Below, in pieces: positions 18,282 to 28,809 of a DNA stretch of 64,000 nt. Numbering within the stretch: the first letter of the stretch is position 1; each line of letters begins with the position of its first letter. A program made the translations under genes and the position numbers. The stretch is from the NCBI RefSeq assembly GCF_030849025.1, contig NZ_CP118224.1, positions 1,162,001 through 1,226,000 on the forward strand, written 5' to 3'. The notes under the pieces are model-generated. The model saw only the letters and a program-made list of their open reading frames with translations. It made no database searches and was not told where the DNA came from. The stretch is from Oceanimonas pelagia. Its GTDB lineage: Bacteria > Pseudomonadota > Gammaproteobacteria > Enterobacterales > Aeromonadaceae.

Positions 18282-19562
18282 ATGACAGACAAACGCAAGG
18301 GCGAAGGGGATGGCGGCAAACTGCTGTACTGTTCCTTTTGCGGTAAGAGCCAACACGAAGTACGCAAGCTGATCGCCGGCCCTTCCGTCTACATTTGTGA
18401 CGAGTGTGTCGAGCTGTGCGAAGACATCATTCGGGAAGAGATCAAGGATATTTCGCCCAAGCGTGATGGCAATGCCCTGCCTACCCCTCACGAGATCCGC
18501 GCGCACCTGGACGATTACGTCATCGGCCAGGACCATGCCAAGAAGGTGCTGGCGGTGGCGGTGTACAACCACTACAAGCGGCTGCGCAACGCCACCGGTA
18601 CCGACGGCGTGGAGCTGGGCAAGTCCAACATTCTGCTGATCGGTCCCACCGGCTCGGGCAAGACCCTGCTGGCCGAGACTCTGGCGCGGCTGCTGGATGT
18701 GCCCTTTACCATGGCCGACGCCACCACCCTGACCGAAGCCGGTTACGTGGGGGAAGACGTCGAAAACATCATTCAGAAGCTGCTGCAGAAGTGTGATTAC
18801 GACGTGGAAAAGGCCCAGCGCGGCATCGTTTATATCGATGAAATCGACAAGATTTCCCGCAAGTCCGACAACCCGTCCATTACCCGGGACGTGTCGGGCG
18901 AGGGCGTGCAGCAGGCGTTGCTCAAGCTGATTGAAGGCACGGTAGCGTCGGTGCCGCCTCAGGGGGGGCGCAAGCATCCGCAGCAGGAGTTTCTGCAGGT
19001 AGACACCTCCAAAATCCTGTTTATCTGCGGCGGTGCCTTTGCCGGCCTCGACAAGGTGATTGAGCAGCGCATGGACAAGGGCACCGGCATCGGCTTTGGC
19101 GCCGAGGTCAAGGCCCGGGATCAGAAGGCGTCCTTGAGTGAAATTTTCACTCGGGTGGAGCCGGAAGATCTGGTCAAGTATGGCCTGATCCCCGAGTTCA
19201 TCGGCCGTCTGCCGGTGGTGGCGACGCTGACCGAGCTGGACGAAGACGCCCTGGTGCAGATTTTGTCCGAGCCCAAGAACGCCCTCACCAAGCAGTATGC
19301 GGCGCTGTTCGCGCTGGAAGACGTGGAGCTGGAGTTCCGTGACGACGCCCTGCGTTCCATTGCCCGCAAGGCCATGGAACGCAAGACCGGTGCCCGGGGC
19401 CTGCGCTCCATCGTGGAAGCCGTGTTGCTCGACACCATGTATGATTTGCCGTCCATGGACGACGTGTCCAAGGTGGTGATCGATGAAACCGTGATCAAGG
19501 GCGAATCCGACCCCATTCTCATTTACGAGAAAGGCGAGGCCCAGGCCGCTTCCGGCGACTGA
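18282..19562 (+). CDS. clpX: ATP-dependent Clp protease ATPase subunit ClpX
   Basis: A 426-residue AAA+ unfoldase (E. coli 424). The N-terminal zinc-binding domain has paired cysteines YCSFCGK and ICDECVELC. The Walker A GPTGSGKT (about residue 120), Walker [10 protein letters not shown], the pore loop [10 protein letters not shown] and the IGF-type ClpP-binding loop ([11 protein letters not shown]) are present. ClpX recognises and unfolds tagged substrates and feeds them to ClpP. AAGAGGTGA precedes the ATG. An intrinsic terminator follows. Confidence 0.97.
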   Translation: MTDKRKGEGDGGKLLYCSFCGKSQHEVRKLIAGPSVYICDECVELCEDIIREEIKDISPKRDGNALPTPHEIRAHLDDYVIGQDHAKKVLAVAVYNHYKRLRNATGTDGVELGKSNILLIGPTGSGKTLLAETLARLLDVPFTMADATTLTEAGYVGEDVENIIQKLLQKCDYDVEKAQRGIVYIDEIDKISRKSDNPSITRDVSGEGVQQALLKLIEGTVASVPPQGGRKHPQQEFLQVDTSKILFICGGAFAGLDKVIEQRMDKGTGIGFGAEVKARDQKASLSEIFTRVEPEDLVKYGLIPEFIGRLPVVATLTELDEDALVQILSEPKNALTKQYAALFALEDVELEFRDDALRSIARKAMERKTGARGLRSIVEAVLLDTMYDLPSMDDVSKVVIDETVIKGESDPILIYEKGEAQAASGD

Positions 19563-19581
19563 ATGCGGCTTTTTTGAGCTG

Positions 19582-19606
19582 AAAAAGGGGCATTTTGCCC
19601 CTTTTT
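19582..19606 (+). terminator. Intrinsic terminator after clpX
   Basis: An 11-bp stem AAAAAGGGGCA / TGCCCCTTTTT with a TTT loop ending in a T run. The A-rich left arm means it could also work on the opposite strand. Confidence 0.9.
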
Positions 19607-19626
19607 CCGTTTTTGCCGCACCGACG

Positions 19627-19654
19627 ATTGAATCTTGCGATCCCGCCCCCATAT
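19627..19654 (+). promoter_or_regulatory. Sigma-32 (heat-shock) promoter for lon
   Basis: ATTGAAT (19627-19633) corresponds to the -35 consensus CTTGAAA. CCCCATAT (19647-19654) matches the -10 consensus CCCCATNT exactly. The spacer is 13 bp, in the RpoH range. It lies about 45 bp upstream of the lon ATG. Confidence 0.8.
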
Positions 19655-19698
19655 ACTCACCCAAGCGCTAATAATTGCATTCAAGCCGAGAGGACACT

Positions 19699-22050
19699 AT
19701 GACCCTAGAGCGTTCCGAACGCATCGAAACTCCCGTCCTGCCTCTCAGGGACGTGGTGGTTTATCCTCACATGGTCATCCCGCTGTTTGTGGGACGGGAA
19801 AAATCCATCCGCTGCCTGGAAGCGGCCATGGAGCAGGACAAGAAGGTACTGCTGATTGCCCAGAAAGACGCCTCCACCGACGATCCCGGTGCCGATGATG
19901 TCTACCAGGTGGGCACCGTGGCCAATGTGCTGCAGATGCTCAAGCTGCCCGACGGCACCGTCAAGGTGCTGGTGGAAGGCGCGCAGCGCGCCCGCCTGGA
20001 GCAACTGCGTGAAGATGACGGTTACTTCGTGGCCGAGGCCCAGTACCTGGCCACCCAGGCCCTGGATGAGCGTGAGCAGGAAGTGCTGGTGCGCTCCGCC
20101 ATCACTCAGTTTGAAGGTTACATCAAGCTCAACAAGAAGATTCCGCCCGAGGTACTCACCTCGCTGTCGGCCATTGAAGACGCCGCCCGTCTGGCCGACA
20201 CCATGGCCGCACACATGCCGCTGAAGCTGGAAGACAAGCAGAAGGTGCTGGAGATCGCCGACGTGGGCGAACGCCTCGAGTACCTGATGGCGATGATGGA
20301 AGCGGAAATGGATCTGCTGCAGGTGGAGCGCCGTATTCGCGCCCGCGTGAAAAAGCAGATGGAAAAAAGCCAGCGCGAGTACTACCTGAACGAGCAGATG
20401 AAGGCCATTCAGAAGGAGCTGGGCGAGCTGGACGACGTGCCCGATGAGTTCGAGGCGCTGCAGCAGAAAATCGACGAAGCGGGCATGACCGACGAAGCCC
20501 GGCAGAAAACCGAGGCCGAGCTGGCCAAGCTCAAGATGATGTCGCCCATGTCGGCGGAAGCCACCGTGGTGCGTGGCTACATCGACTGGATGGTGTCGGT
20601 GCCCTGGAAGAAAAAGTCCAAGGTGAAAAAGGATCTGGCCAAGGCCGAGGAAGTGCTCGATGCCGACCACTATGGCCTGGAAAAGGTCAAGGAACGCATT
20701 ATCGAGTATCTGGCGGTGCAGAGCCGCACCAGCAAGCTCAAGGGGCCCATTCTGTGTCTGGTGGGACCGCCCGGGGTGGGCAAGACGTCACTCGGTCAGT
20801 CCATCGCCAAGGCCACCGGCCGCAAGTATGTGCGTATGGCCCTGGGGGGCGTGCGCGACGAAGCGGAGATCCGCGGTCACCGCCGTACCTACATCGGCTC
20901 CATGCCCGGCAAGCTGATCCAGAAAATGGCCAAGGTGGGTGTGCGCAATCCGCTGTTCCTGCTCGATGAAATCGACAAGATGTCGTCCGACATGCGCGGC
21001 GATCCGGCCTCGGCGCTGCTGGAAGTACTGGATCCGGAGCAGAATCACAGCTTTAACGATCACTACCTGGAAGTGGACTACGATCTGTCCGACGTCATGT
21101 TCGTGGCCACCTCCAACTCCATGCACATTCCCGGCCCGCTGCTGGATCGGATGGAAGTGATCCGGCTGTCGGGCTACACCGAGGACGAAAAGCTCAACAT
21201 CGCCAAGCGTCACCTGCTGGCCAAGCAGATCAGCCGCAACGGCCTGAAGCAAAACGAGCTGGTGGTGGAAGACTCCGCCATTATCGGCATTATTCGTTAT
21301 TACACCCGGGAAGCCGGGGTGCGCAGCCTGGAGCGGGAAATTTCCAAGCTGTGCCGCAAGGCGGTAAAGGAAATTCTTCTCAACAAGGACATCAAGCAGG
21401 TCGTTATCAATGGTGACAACCTGAAAAACTACCTGGGCGTGGTCCGCTTTGACTACGGCAAGGCGGAAGAGAGCAACCAGGTGGGGCAGGTGACCGGCCT
21501 GGCCTGGACCGAGGTGGGCGGCGATCTGCTGACCATCGAGGTGGCCAACGTACCGGGCAAGGGCAAGCTCAGCTATACCGGCTCCCTGGGTGACGTGATG
21601 CAGGAGTCCATTCAGGCGGCGATGACGGTGGTACGCTCCCGCGCCGATAAATGGCGCATCAATGCCGACTTTTATGAAAAGCGCGACATTCACGTGCACG
21701 TGCCCGAAGGCGCCACCCCCAAGGATGGTCCCAGCGCCGGTATCGCCATGTGCACCGCGCTGGTGTCCAGCCTCACCGGCAACCCGGTGCGCGCCGATGT
21801 GGCCATGACCGGTGAGATCACCCTGCGCGGCGAAGTGCTGCCCATCGGCGGTCTCAAGGAAAAACTGCTGGCGGCCCACCGGGGCGGCATCAAGCGGGTG
21901 GTGATTCCGGCGGAGAACGAGCGCGATCTGGAAGAAATTCCGGATAACGTCAAGGGTGACCTGGAAATTCATCCGGTGCGCTGGGTCGACGAGGTGCTGG
22001 AGCTGGCGCTGGAACAGCCGCCGGAAGGCTTTGCGGTGGCCTCGGCCTGA
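19699..22050 (+). CDS. lon: ATP-dependent protease Lon
   Basis: A 783-residue protease (E. coli 784). It has an N-terminal substrate domain ([20 protein letters not shown]), a coiled-coil middle, the AAA+ module with Walker [10 protein letters not shown] (about residue 356) and Walker [10 protein letters not shown], and a C-terminal Ser-Lys protease domain with [10 protein letters not shown] (catalytic Ser near 678) and the lysine in [10 protein letters not shown]. It degrades misfolded and regulatory proteins. The ATG at 19699 has a GAGGA ribosome site and gives the E. coli-like N-terminus; an ATG 24 bases upstream in frame is less likely. It is driven by the sigma-32 promoter at 19627. Confidence 0.97.
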   Translation: MTLERSERIETPVLPLRDVVVYPHMVIPLFVGREKSIRCLEAAMEQDKKVLLIAQKDASTDDPGADDVYQVGTVANVLQMLKLPDGTVKVLVEGAQRARLEQLREDDGYFVAEAQYLATQALDEREQEVLVRSAITQFEGYIKLNKKIPPEVLTSLSAIEDAARLADTMAAHMPLKLEDKQKVLEIADVGERLEYLMAMMEAEMDLLQVERRIRARVKKQMEKSQREYYLNEQMKAIQKELGELDDVPDEFEALQQKIDEAGMTDEARQKTEAELAKLKMMSPMSAEATVVRGYIDWMVSVPWKKKSKVKKDLAKAEEVLDADHYGLEKVKERIIEYLAVQSRTSKLKGPILCLVGPPGVGKTSLGQSIAKATGRKYVRMALGGVRDEAEIRGHRRTYIGSMPGKLIQKMAKVGVRNPLFLLDEIDKMSSDMRGDPASALLEVLDPEQNHSFNDHYLEVDYDLSDVMFVATSNSMHIPGPLLDRMEVIRLSGYTEDEKLNIAKRHLLAKQISRNGLKQNELVVEDSAIIGIIRYYTREAGVRSLEREISKLCRKAVKEILLNKDIKQVVINGDNLKNYLGVVRFDYGKAEESNQVGQVTGLAWTEVGGDLLTIEVANVPGKGKLSYTGSLGDVMQESIQAAMTVVRSRADKWRINADFYEKRDIHVHVPEGATPKDGPSAGIAMCTALVSSLTGNPVRADVAMTGEITLRGEVLPIGGLKEKLLAAHRGGIKRVVIPAENERDLEEIPDNVKGDLEIHPVRWVDEVLELALEQPPEGFAVASA

Positions 22051-22214
22051 GCTTTTTCGCCCCGGGCCGCGGTTTGAGGCTTGTCAGTGGCCGAGACTCG
22101 CAGTAGCCTTGGAGAGCTTTGTGGCGGCCGGGTCAGGATGAACCCCGGACCGCCCACTCAAATAACAGGGTGGTGTCACCCGACCAAACCAAATAATGAA
22201 CAAGGGGAATGACC

Positions 22215-22487
22215 GTGAATAAATCTCAACTGATTGACAGAATCGCCGATGGCGCCGACATCACCAAGGCCGCGGCCGGCCGCGCACTGGACGCCTTCGT
22301 GGAAGCGATTACCGACACCCTGAAAGACGGCGACTCTGTCTCTCTGGTTGGCTTTGGTACCTTTGAGGTGCGTGAGCGTGCCGCCCGTACCGGTCGCAAC
22401 CCGCAAACCGGCGCCACCATCGAGATCGCCGCCGCCAAGACCCCGGCATTCAAGGCCGGCAAGGCTCTGAAAGACGCCGTTAACTGA
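22215..22487 (+). CDS. hupB: DNA-binding protein HU-beta
   Basis: A 90-residue histone-like protein from the GTG at 22215 ([20 protein letters not shown]). It carries the family signature [20 protein letters not shown], whose beta-arm inserts into the DNA minor groove. HU bends and compacts DNA as an alpha/beta heterodimer. The GTG is preferred because AAGGGGAA sits at the proper distance and the length equals E. coli HupB; an ATG at 22209 would add two residues with the ribosome site too close. Order lon-hupB-ppiD is as in E. coli. Confidence 0.95.
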   Translation: MNKSQLIDRIADGADITKAAAGRALDAFVEAITDTLKDGDSVSLVGFGTFEVRERAARTGRNPQTGATIEIAAAKTPAFKAGKALKDAVN

Positions 22488-22533
22488 CATCGGCTCGCCG
22501 GCGTTCAGGCCGGCTGAACCGAATCCGAACAAG

Positions 22534-22559
22534 GCGCATCCGGTGGTGCGCTTTTTTTT
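22534..22559 (+). terminator. Intrinsic terminator after hupB
   Basis: Stem GCGCATC / GGTGCGC (one T-G wobble) with a CGGT loop, followed by eight or nine T. It stops hupB transcription before ppiD. Confidence 0.88.
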
Positions 22560-22600
22560 CGGCACCGGCGCCAAGGCGCCATCGGGAGCAACAACGACTT

Positions 22601-24499
22601 ATGTTTTTTGACAAATTGAGAGCAGGTGCCCAGGGCACCACCTCCAAGATCATTCTGGGCGCCATCATACTGTCCTTTGCCCTGGCGGGCGTGGGCAGCT
22701 ATGTGACCCGTCCGGTCAAGGAAGTGGCCGCCGTGGTCAACGGCGACGAGATTGCCGCCCAGACCCTGGAAAACGCCTACCGTAACGAGCGTGCCCGGCT
22801 GGAAAGCCAGCTGGGCGAGCAGTTCAGCCAGCTGCTGGCCGATCCCGCCTATGTGGCGCAAATTCGTCGCTCGGTGCTGGAGCAGCTGGTGGAGCAGCAA
22901 CTGATCGATCAGAAAATTGCCGAGCTGGGCCTGCGCGCCAGCGACGATCAGGTGCGCAACGCCATTCGCGCGCTGCCCGAGTTTCAGGTCGACGGTCAGT
23001 TCGACAACGACCGTTACCTGCAACTGCTGGGCCGCAACAACCTGAATCCGGAGCAACTGCGCGACAGCATTCGTCAGGATCTGAACCGTCAGATGCTGCT
23101 CAACGCCGTGGTGGGCTCGGCGTTTTCCCTGCAGAGCGAGGCCGGCTGGCTGGATCGGCTGAACCACCAGCAGCGCAGTGCCAGCCTGGTGAAACTGCCT
23201 CTGGCGCTGTTTGAAGCCAGGGCCGAGGTGAGTGACGCCGACGCCCGGGCCTGGCATGAGGCCCATCCGGAGCGTTTTCAGCGCCCCGAGCAGGTGAAAC
23301 TCAACTATGTGTTGCTGGCGGCAAACACGGTTTCCGCCGATGACATCGACGAGCAGGCCATTGCCGACTACTACGCCGCCAACCAGGCCAGCTATACTCA
23401 GCCCGAGCAGCGCCGGGTGGCCCACATCATGGTGAGCAAGGGTGAGGGGGCCGAGCAGCGGATACAGGCCATTGCCGAGCGGCTGGCCGCCGGTGAAGAG
23501 TTTGCGGAGCTGGCCAAAACCGAATCCGATGACACCTTTACCGGTGAAGACGGCGGCGAGCTGGACTGGATGGAAGCCGGCACCCTGGACCCAGCCTTTG
23601 ACGCCGCCGCCTTTGCCCTGACCGCGGAAGGCGAAGTATCCGGTGTGGTGGAAAGCGAGTTTGGTCTGCACCTGATCAAGCTGCTGGAAGTGCGGCCGGC
23701 CCAGACCAAGCCATTGGAAGACGTGCGTGACACCATTGCTGAGCGACTGGCCGCCGATCAGGCCGCTGACGACTTTTACCACCGCGAGCAGCGGCTGGCG
23801 GAGCTGGCGTTCGAGTTTCCCGATTCCCTCGACATGGCCGCCGACGAACTGGGCCTGACCGTGCACAGCACCGACTTTGTGTCTGCCAATGAGCTGCCCG
23901 CTGCACTGAACGATGCGCGGGTGGTCAGCAAGGCGTTCTCCCTTGAGCTGCGCGAACAGCGCATGAACTCGGAGCTGATTGAGCTGGGAGACAACCAGGC
24001 GGCGGTGATCCGCGTGCTGGACTATCGCCCGGCGGCGACACGCGATTTTGACGACGTCAGGGCCGAAGCGCGTGAGCTGGCACTGAAAGACAAGGCCGCC
24101 GAGCTGGCGCAACAGGCTGCCGACGAGCTGATGCAGCTGTGGGCTCGGGGAGACATTGCCGACTGGCTGACCGAACGTGAGCTGAGTGTGACCGAACTGG
24201 CCGACGTCACCCGCGAAAGCGCTCAGGATCCGGCCCTGCTCAATGCCCTGTTCGCCATGCCAGCGCCGGCCGAGCAGCCCAGCCTGCGCACCGTCCCCCT
24301 GAGCGGCGGCGATCTGGCGGTGCTGCGCCTGAACGCGGTTATCACGCCGGAAAGCCCGTCCGATCAGCTGGCCCTGATCCGTCAGGGACAGAGCCGGGTG
24401 CAGGGACAGCGTGACTACCAGAGTCTGATCAATGCCCTCAAGGCCGCCGCCGACATCGAGTATCGTCAGCTGGAAAGCGAAGACGACAGCTTTTTCTGA
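22601..24499 (+). CDS. ppiD: Periplasmic folding chaperone PpiD (SurA/parvulin-like)
   Basis: A 632-residue protein anchored by one N-terminal transmembrane helix (about residues 17-36, ILGAIILSFALAGVGSYV), with the rest in the periplasm. A SurA-N-like region follows (about 37-250), then a parvulin domain (about 265-365: RRVAHIMVSKGEGAEQ to FGLHLIKLLEV). PpiD associates with the SecYEG translocon and helps newly exported proteins fold; isomerase activity in E. coli is weak or absent. A GGGAGC ribosome site lies upstream. Terminators bound the gene on both sides, so it has its own promoter. Confidence 0.93.
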   Translation: MFFDKLRAGAQGTTSKIILGAIILSFALAGVGSYVTRPVKEVAAVVNGDEIAAQTLENAYRNERARLESQLGEQFSQLLADPAYVAQIRRSVLEQLVEQQLIDQKIAELGLRASDDQVRNAIRALPEFQVDGQFDNDRYLQLLGRNNLNPEQLRDSIRQDLNRQMLLNAVVGSAFSLQSEAGWLDRLNHQQRSASLVKLPLALFEARAEVSDADARAWHEAHPERFQRPEQVKLNYVLLAANTVSADDIDEQAIADYYAANQASYTQPEQRRVAHIMVSKGEGAEQRIQAIAERLAAGEEFAELAKTESDDTFTGEDGGELDWMEAGTLDPAFDAAAFALTAEGEVSGVVESEFGLHLIKLLEVRPAQTKPLEDVRDTIAERLAADQAADDFYHREQRLAELAFEFPDSLDMAADELGLTVHSTDFVSANELPAALNDARVVSKAFSLELREQRMNSELIELGDNQAAVIRVLDYRPAATRDFDDVRAEARELALKDKAAELAQQAADELMQLWARGDIADWLTERELSVTELADVTRESAQDPALLNALFAMPAPAEQPSLRTVPLSGGDLAVLRLNAVITPESPSDQLALIRQGQSRVQGQRDYQSLINALKAAADIEYRQLESEDDSFF

Positions 24500-24528
24500 T
24501 GGGGATCTGAGAGTATCAGGTGGCAAAC

Positions 24529-24554
24529 ACGGGCGCTTCGGCGCCCGTTTTTTT
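24529..24554 (+). terminator. Intrinsic terminator after ppiD
   Basis: Stem ACGGGCGC / GCGCCCGT with a UUCG loop and a seven-T tail. Confidence 0.93.
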
Positions 24555-24752
24555 GGGCAGGGCCTTCCTCTCTCACGTTTTTCCTGTTTCGCGTTGCTTT
24601 CTGCTCGAGCGCGAGTTGCCAAGCCTCCGCCGATTTGATACTAAAGATGTCCTTCGCGGCCGAATGTTTTGTTTGGTCTGCGTTTTTCGTTCAGGTGCGA
24701 AGCATGGGTATTTGAGATATGCTAAGCAGGTTACAGCAGTCGGAGAACAGCT

Positions 24753-25394
24753 TTGATAAACGTATTCCTGGTTGATGACCATGAGTTAGTGCGCACAGGG
24801 ATCCGACGCATTTTAGAAGACGTCAAGGGAATGAAGGTGATGGGCGAGGCCAAGAGCGGCGAAGACGCCGTGCAGTGGTGTCGTGAGCATCATCCCGACG
24901 TCATTCTGATGGACATGAACATGCCCGGCATCGGCGGGCTGGAAGCCACCCGCAAGATCCTGCGCTTCAACCCCGATGTGAAAATCATCGTGCTTACCAT
25001 TCACACCGAAAACCCGTTTCCCACCAAGGTGATGCAGGCGGGGGCCGCCGGTTACCTGACCAAGGGTGCCGGGCCGGAAGAAATGATCAACGCCATTCGC
25101 CTGGTGCATAGTGGTCAGCGTTACCTGTCGCCGGAAATTGCCCAGCGCATGGCCCTGAGCCAGTTTTCCAACGAGGAAAACCCGTTCAAGGAGCTGTCGG
25201 AGCGGGAACTGCAGATCATGCTGATGATCACCCGTGGCCAGCGTGTGACCGACATCTCCGAGCAGCTCAACCTCAGCCCCAAAACCGTGAACAGTTACCG
25301 CTACCGGCTGTTCAGCAAGCTCAACATCAACGGGGACGTGGAGCTGACCCACCTGGCCATTCGCTACGGCATGCTCGACGCGGAAAAAATCTGA
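24753..25394 (+). CDS. uvrY: Two-component response regulator UvrY/GacA
   Basis: A 213-residue NarL/FixJ-type regulator: receiver domain with acidic DD at residues 8-9 and phospho-acceptor Asp54 in ILMDMNMPG, and a C-terminal LuxR-type helix-turn-helix ([15 protein letters not shown] to [16 protein letters not shown]). In gammaproteobacteria it is activated by BarA/GacS and drives the small RNAs that sequester CsrA. The start is TTG at 24753, also the start codon of E. coli uvrY, with CGGAGA eight bases upstream. It is followed by uvrC, the conserved order. The cognate kinase is not in the window. Confidence 0.95.
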   Translation: MINVFLVDDHELVRTGIRRILEDVKGMKVMGEAKSGEDAVQWCREHHPDVILMDMNMPGIGGLEATRKILRFNPDVKIIVLTIHTENPFPTKVMQAGAAGYLTKGAGPEEMINAIRLVHSGQRYLSPEIAQRMALSQFSNEENPFKELSERELQIMLMITRGQRVTDISEQLNLSPKTVNSYRYRLFSKLNINGDVELTHLAIRYGMLDAEKI

Positions 25395-25431
25395 CCGGCG
25401 CGCTTGCGAGCGCCCGAGTCAGCCAGCCTTC

Positions 25432-27261
25432 ATGAGCCAGCCCTTTGATGCCAAGGCCTTTCTCAAGGTCGTGACCGAGCAGCCCGGCGTCTACCTGATG
25501 TATGACGCCGGGGGTGAGGTGATCTATGTGGGTAAGGCCAAAAACCTCAAGAAACGGCTGTCTTCCTATTTTCGTGCCAATGTCAGCGGCGAGAAAACCC
25601 GGGCTCTGGTGCGCCAGATTGCCGACGTTCAGGTGACGGTGACCCACACCGAAACCGAGGCGCTGATCCTGGAGCACAACCTGATCAAGCAGCACCTGCC
25701 CAAATACAACGTGCTGCTGCGGGACGACAAGTCCTATCCCTATATTCTGATCTCCGATCATGCCCACCCGCGCATCAGCATTCACCGGGGCGCGCGCAAG
25801 AAGCGGGGCGAATACTTCGGCCCTTATCCCAATGGCAATGCGGTGCGCGAAAGCCTGCACCTGATGCAGAAACTGTTTCCGGTGCGTCAGTGTGAAGACA
25901 GTGTCTATGCCAATCGCAGCCGGCCCTGTCTGCTGTATCAGCTCAAGCGCTGTGCCGGCCCCTGCGTGCGTGGCCTTGTCAGCGAGGAGGAATACGCCCA
26001 CCAGGTGCAGCTGGCCCGGTTGTTTCTGCAGGGCAGGAACCAGCAGGTGCTCACCGATCTGGCCGACAGCATGGAGCGCGCCAGCAGCGAACTGCGCTTT
26101 GAAGACGCGGCCCGGTTTCGGGATCAGCTGCTGGCCCTGCGCCGGGTGCAGGAGCAGCAGTTCGTCAGCGGCAATGTGCTTGACGATCTCGACGTGATTG
26201 GCCTTGCCGTGGAGCGCAGCCAGGCCTGTGTGCAGGTGCTGTTTATTCGCCAGGGCAAGGTGCTGGGCGGGCGCAGCTACTTTCCGCGCATGGCCCCGGA
26301 TACCGACGCCGAAGAGATATTGCAGAGCTTTGTGCTGCAGTTCTACCTTTCCGGCATCAACGGCCGTGAAGCGCCCTCCGAGGTGTTGCTGGACCGGACC
26401 CTGTCCGACGAAACCGTGCTGAGTGACACCCTGAGTCAGCATTACGGCCGCAAGGTGCGGCTACGCAGTGCGGTGCGCAGCGAGCGGGCCCGCTTTGTGA
26501 AGCTGGCCCGCACCAATGCCGAGACCGCCCTGGCCAGCCGGCTGGCCCACCGCAGCACCCAGCGCCAGCGGCTGGTACAGTTGCAGGAGGTGCTGGGGCT
26601 GGGCGATATCTTCCGCATGGAGTGTTTTGATATCTCCCACACCATGGGCGAGAAAACCGTGGCCTCCTGTGTGGTGTTCGATCAGGACGGCCCGCGCAAG
26701 AGCGATTATCGCCGCTTCAACATCGGCGGCATTACTCCCGGTGACGACTACGCCGCCATGGAGCAGGCCCTGCGCCGGCGCTTTGAGGGCGCCGATCCCG
26801 ACACCCTGCCCGACGTGCTGTTTATCGACGGTGGCCTGGGCCAGCTCAGCCGTGCCGAGGCGGTGGTGGGCGAGGCCCTGGCCGACAGTCCAAAGCAGCC
26901 GATGCTGGTGGGTGTGGCCAAGGGGGTAACCCGCAAGCCGGGGCTGGAGACGTTGATCATGGGCATCAGCCACGAGGAGCGCCATTTGCCTGCCGATCTG
27001 CCGGCGCTGCACCTGATTCAGCATATTCGCGACGAATCCCACCGCTTTGCCATTACCGGACACCGGGCCCGGCGGGGCAAGGCGCGCACCACCAGCAGTC
27101 TGGAAACCATTCCCGGGGTTGGCGCCAAACGCCGCCAGGCGCTGCTAAAATATCTGGGTGGGCTGCAGGAAGTGAAGCGGGCGAGTGTGGATGAGTTGTC
27201 CAAGGTGCCGGGCATCAGCCGGGCACTGGCAGAAAAGATCCACGATGCGTTGCATCACTGA
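25432..27261 (+). CDS. uvrC: Excinuclease ABC subunit C
   Basis: A 609-residue nuclease (E. coli 610). It has an N-terminal GIY-YIG nuclease domain ([20 protein letters not shown]) making the 3' incision, a cysteine-containing segment ([15 protein letters not shown]), a UVR domain near residues 205-240, a C-terminal RNase H-like nuclease ([20 protein letters not shown]) making the 5' incision, and terminal helix-hairpin-helix motifs ([18 protein letters not shown]). It acts with UvrAB in nucleotide excision repair. It starts 37 bp after uvrY. Confidence 0.97.
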   Translation: MSQPFDAKAFLKVVTEQPGVYLMYDAGGEVIYVGKAKNLKKRLSSYFRANVSGEKTRALVRQIADVQVTVTHTETEALILEHNLIKQHLPKYNVLLRDDKSYPYILISDHAHPRISIHRGARKKRGEYFGPYPNGNAVRESLHLMQKLFPVRQCEDSVYANRSRPCLLYQLKRCAGPCVRGLVSEEEYAHQVQLARLFLQGRNQQVLTDLADSMERASSELRFEDAARFRDQLLALRRVQEQQFVSGNVLDDLDVIGLAVERSQACVQVLFIRQGKVLGGRSYFPRMAPDTDAEEILQSFVLQFYLSGINGREAPSEVLLDRTLSDETVLSDTLSQHYGRKVRLRSAVRSERARFVKLARTNAETALASRLAHRSTQRQRLVQLQEVLGLGDIFRMECFDISHTMGEKTVASCVVFDQDGPRKSDYRRFNIGGITPGDDYAAMEQALRRRFEGADPDTLPDVLFIDGGLGQLSRAEAVVGEALADSPKQPMLVGVAKGVTRKPGLETLIMGISHEERHLPADLPALHLIQHIRDESHRFAITGHRARRGKARTTSSLETIPGVGAKRRQALLKYLGGLQEVKRASVDELSKVPGISRALAEKIHDALHH

Positions 27262-27309
27262 GTCTCATCATGCACCATGTACCGGCATCGTATTCTGGTT
27301 TAAACAACA

Positions 27310-27858
27310 ATGATAAATGTCCCCAATTCCCTGACGTTCTTTCGCATTCTGCTGATCCCGGTCTTCATCGTGCTGTTTTACCTGCCGTTCGACTGGGCCT
27401 ATTTCTGGGCGGCTGCGGTGTTCACCCTGGCCGCCGTGACCGACTGGTTCGACGGTTTTCTGGCCCGCCAGCTGAAACAGAGCACGCCTTTTGGTGCCTT
27501 TCTCGATCCGGTGGCCGACAAGGTGATGGTGGCGGCAGCCCTGGTACTGATCGTGGAAGATTACAGCAGCCCGCTGGTGACCATTCCGGCCATGTTCATG
27601 ATCGGTCGCGAGATCATGATTTCCGCGTTGCGGGAATGGATGGCCGAGCTGGGCCAGCGTTCGCGGGTGGCGGTAAGCTGGATTGGCAAATGGAAAACCA
27701 CCATTCAGATGCTGGCGCTGATCGGTCTTATCTGGCAGCAGAGTATCTACATGATCTGGGTCAGCTATGTGCTGCTTTACATCGCCACCGGCCTGACCCT
27801 GTTTTCCGCCTACGATTACCTGAAAGCGGCCTGGGGCGATCTGACCCGCAGCGAATAA
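27310..27858 (+). CDS. pgsA: CDP-diacylglycerol-glycerol-3-phosphate 3-phosphatidyltransferase
   Basis: A 182-residue integral membrane enzyme with the CDP-alcohol phosphotransferase signature [13 protein letters not shown] followed by [10 protein letters not shown] (pattern DG-x2-AR-x8-G-x3-D-x3-D). It makes phosphatidylglycerol phosphate, the committed step to phosphatidylglycerol and cardiolipin. It lies 48 bp after uvrC, completing the conserved uvrY-uvrC-pgsA cluster, with tRNA genes just downstream as in E. coli. Confidence 0.95.
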   Translation: MINVPNSLTFFRILLIPVFIVLFYLPFDWAYFWAAAVFTLAAVTDWFDGFLARQLKQSTPFGAFLDPVADKVMVAAALVLIVEDYSSPLVTIPAMFMIGREIMISALREWMAELGQRSRVAVSWIGKWKTTIQMLALIGLIWQQSIYMIWVSYVLLYIATGLTLFSAYDYLKAAWGDLTRSE

Positions 27859-27920
27859 AACGGCAAACACCGGGTCGCGCATAAAAAATGTGCGAACGGA
27901 CGCGAAACACCGAATAGCGG

Positions 27921-27948
27921 TTGACTGAGCGACGTTCGCCGTTAAAAT
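27921..27948 (+). promoter_or_regulatory. Promoter for the tRNA-Cys/tRNA-Leu operon
   Basis: TTGACT (27921-27926), 16-bp spacer, TAAAAT (27943-27948), ending 25 bp before the tRNA-Cys gene. The stretch after the -10 begins GCACC, as in stringently controlled stable-RNA promoters. Confidence 0.75.
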
Positions 27949-27973
27949 GCACCTCATATCAACGACTTCCTTC

Positions 27974-28047
27974 GGCGCGTTAGCAAAGTGGTTATGCAGC
28001 GGATTGCAAATCCGTTTAGTCCGGTTCGATTCCGGAACGCGCCTCCA
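27974..28047 (+). tRNA. tRNA-Cys (GCA)
   Basis: A 74-nt cloverleaf. Acceptor stem GGCGCGT / ACGCGCC, discriminator T, encoded CCA at 28045-28047. The anticodon loop holds GCA at 28006-28008, flanked by the stem GGATT...AATCC, and the T-arm contains GGTTCGATTCC. It sits in the same place as cysT of E. coli. Confidence 0.97.
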
Positions 28048-28070
28048 TATTTCCTTTCAAATACGTCTAC

Positions 28071-28157
28071 GCCCGGATGGTGAAATCGGTAGACACAAGG
28101 GATTTAAAATCCCTCGCTCGCAAGGGCGTGCGGGTTCAAGTCCCGCTCCGGGCACCA
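28071..28157 (+). tRNA. tRNA-Leu (TAA)
   Basis: An 87-nt class II tRNA with a long variable arm (CGCTCGCAAGGGCG). Acceptor GCCCGGA / TCCGGGC, discriminator A, encoded CCA at 28155-28157. Anticodon TAA at 28105-28107 sits in the loop TTTAAAA between AGGGA and TCCCT. It corresponds to E. coli leuZ and lies 23 bp after tRNA-Cys. Confidence 0.97.
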
Positions 28158-28183
28158 TGTAAATCAAGCCTTTCCGCGATGGC

Positions 28184-28227
28184 GCGGGTAATGTGGTAAC
28201 CCGCCAGGGAACACACTGAATGTGTTC
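28184..28227. terminator. Two stem-loops after the tRNA operon (possible weak terminator)
   Basis: GCGGGT / ACCCGC (28184-28204) and GAACACA / TGTGTTC (28209-28227). The second is followed by TTGTT, only a modest U-tract. They lie between the tRNAs and the convergent lipoprotein gene and could stop transcription from either side. Confidence 0.5.
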
Positions 28228-28230
28228 TTG

Positions 28231-28809
28231 TTACTCCCTTGCGCTCAGCAGCACAGTCCCGTTCATGCCTGCCTCATCGCCCCTGATGCACCCGTCCATA
28301 TTCCGAAACAGCCGCTGCAGCCGCTGATAGACCTGCTGGGTTTCGGTGCCCGACGGGGGCAGGGGGGCAAAGTCGTGGCTGTTCAGGCCCAGGGGATCGT
28401 AACGGGCCGACTCAATGCGGCGAAAACCGTAGGTGGTGCCCGACACCTTGGCCAGCAGGGTAAGCTCAAAGCGAATGCGATCCTGCACCGGCAGCACGCG
28501 ATACACGCTGGTGCTGTGATTGACCAGGCCCTCGGCACTGAACATGTCGCGGCCGGTGTAGCGCACAATGCCAGTATCGGGCTGCTGCGCCAGCAGCAGC
28601 TTTTCGCTGCAGGCGCCGGCCTGGGCCTGGTTAAAGGGGGTGGCGGCATAAAAGGTGAGGGCGGCCAGCCGCGGCGGTGCGTTTTGAGTGACGGCAACGC
28701 CCGGGCTGTACTCGTTGATCACGGGAAGGGGAGTCTTGCCGACAAGCGGGGAGAGCTGGGCGCAACCGGTCAGCAGCAGGGCCGGCCACAGCCGTAAAAG
28801 CGCAAGCAT
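28231..28809 (-). CDS. Lipoprotein of unknown function
   Basis: A 192-residue protein with a lipoprotein signal: LLLTGCAQL, lipidated cysteine at residue 16. The mature part has no motif I recognise. It contains two further cysteines (CSEKLLLAQ and MDGCIRGDEAG) that could form a disulfide, and looks like a mixed alpha/beta periplasmic domain. GGAGGTTCACC precedes the ATG at 28809, a strong ribosome site, so expression is likely. It is divergent from the YafK-like gene (176-bp gap) and convergent with the tRNAs. Confidence 0.7.
   Translation of the reverse strand: MLALLRLWPALLLTGCAQLSPLVGKTPLPVINEYSPGVAVTQNAPPRLAALTFYAATPFNQAQAGACSEKLLLAQQPDTGIVRYTGRDMFSAEGLVNHSTSVYRVLPVQDRIRFELTLLAKVSGTTYGFRRIESARYDPLGLNSHDFAPLPPSGTETQQVYQRLQRLFRNMDGCIRGDEAGMNGTVLLSARE

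Noticed and set aside
22505-24622. A 705-codon open frame antisense to ppiD
   Set aside because: ppiD has a membrane anchor and parvulin domain in the right operon; the antisense frame has no ribosome site or family match.
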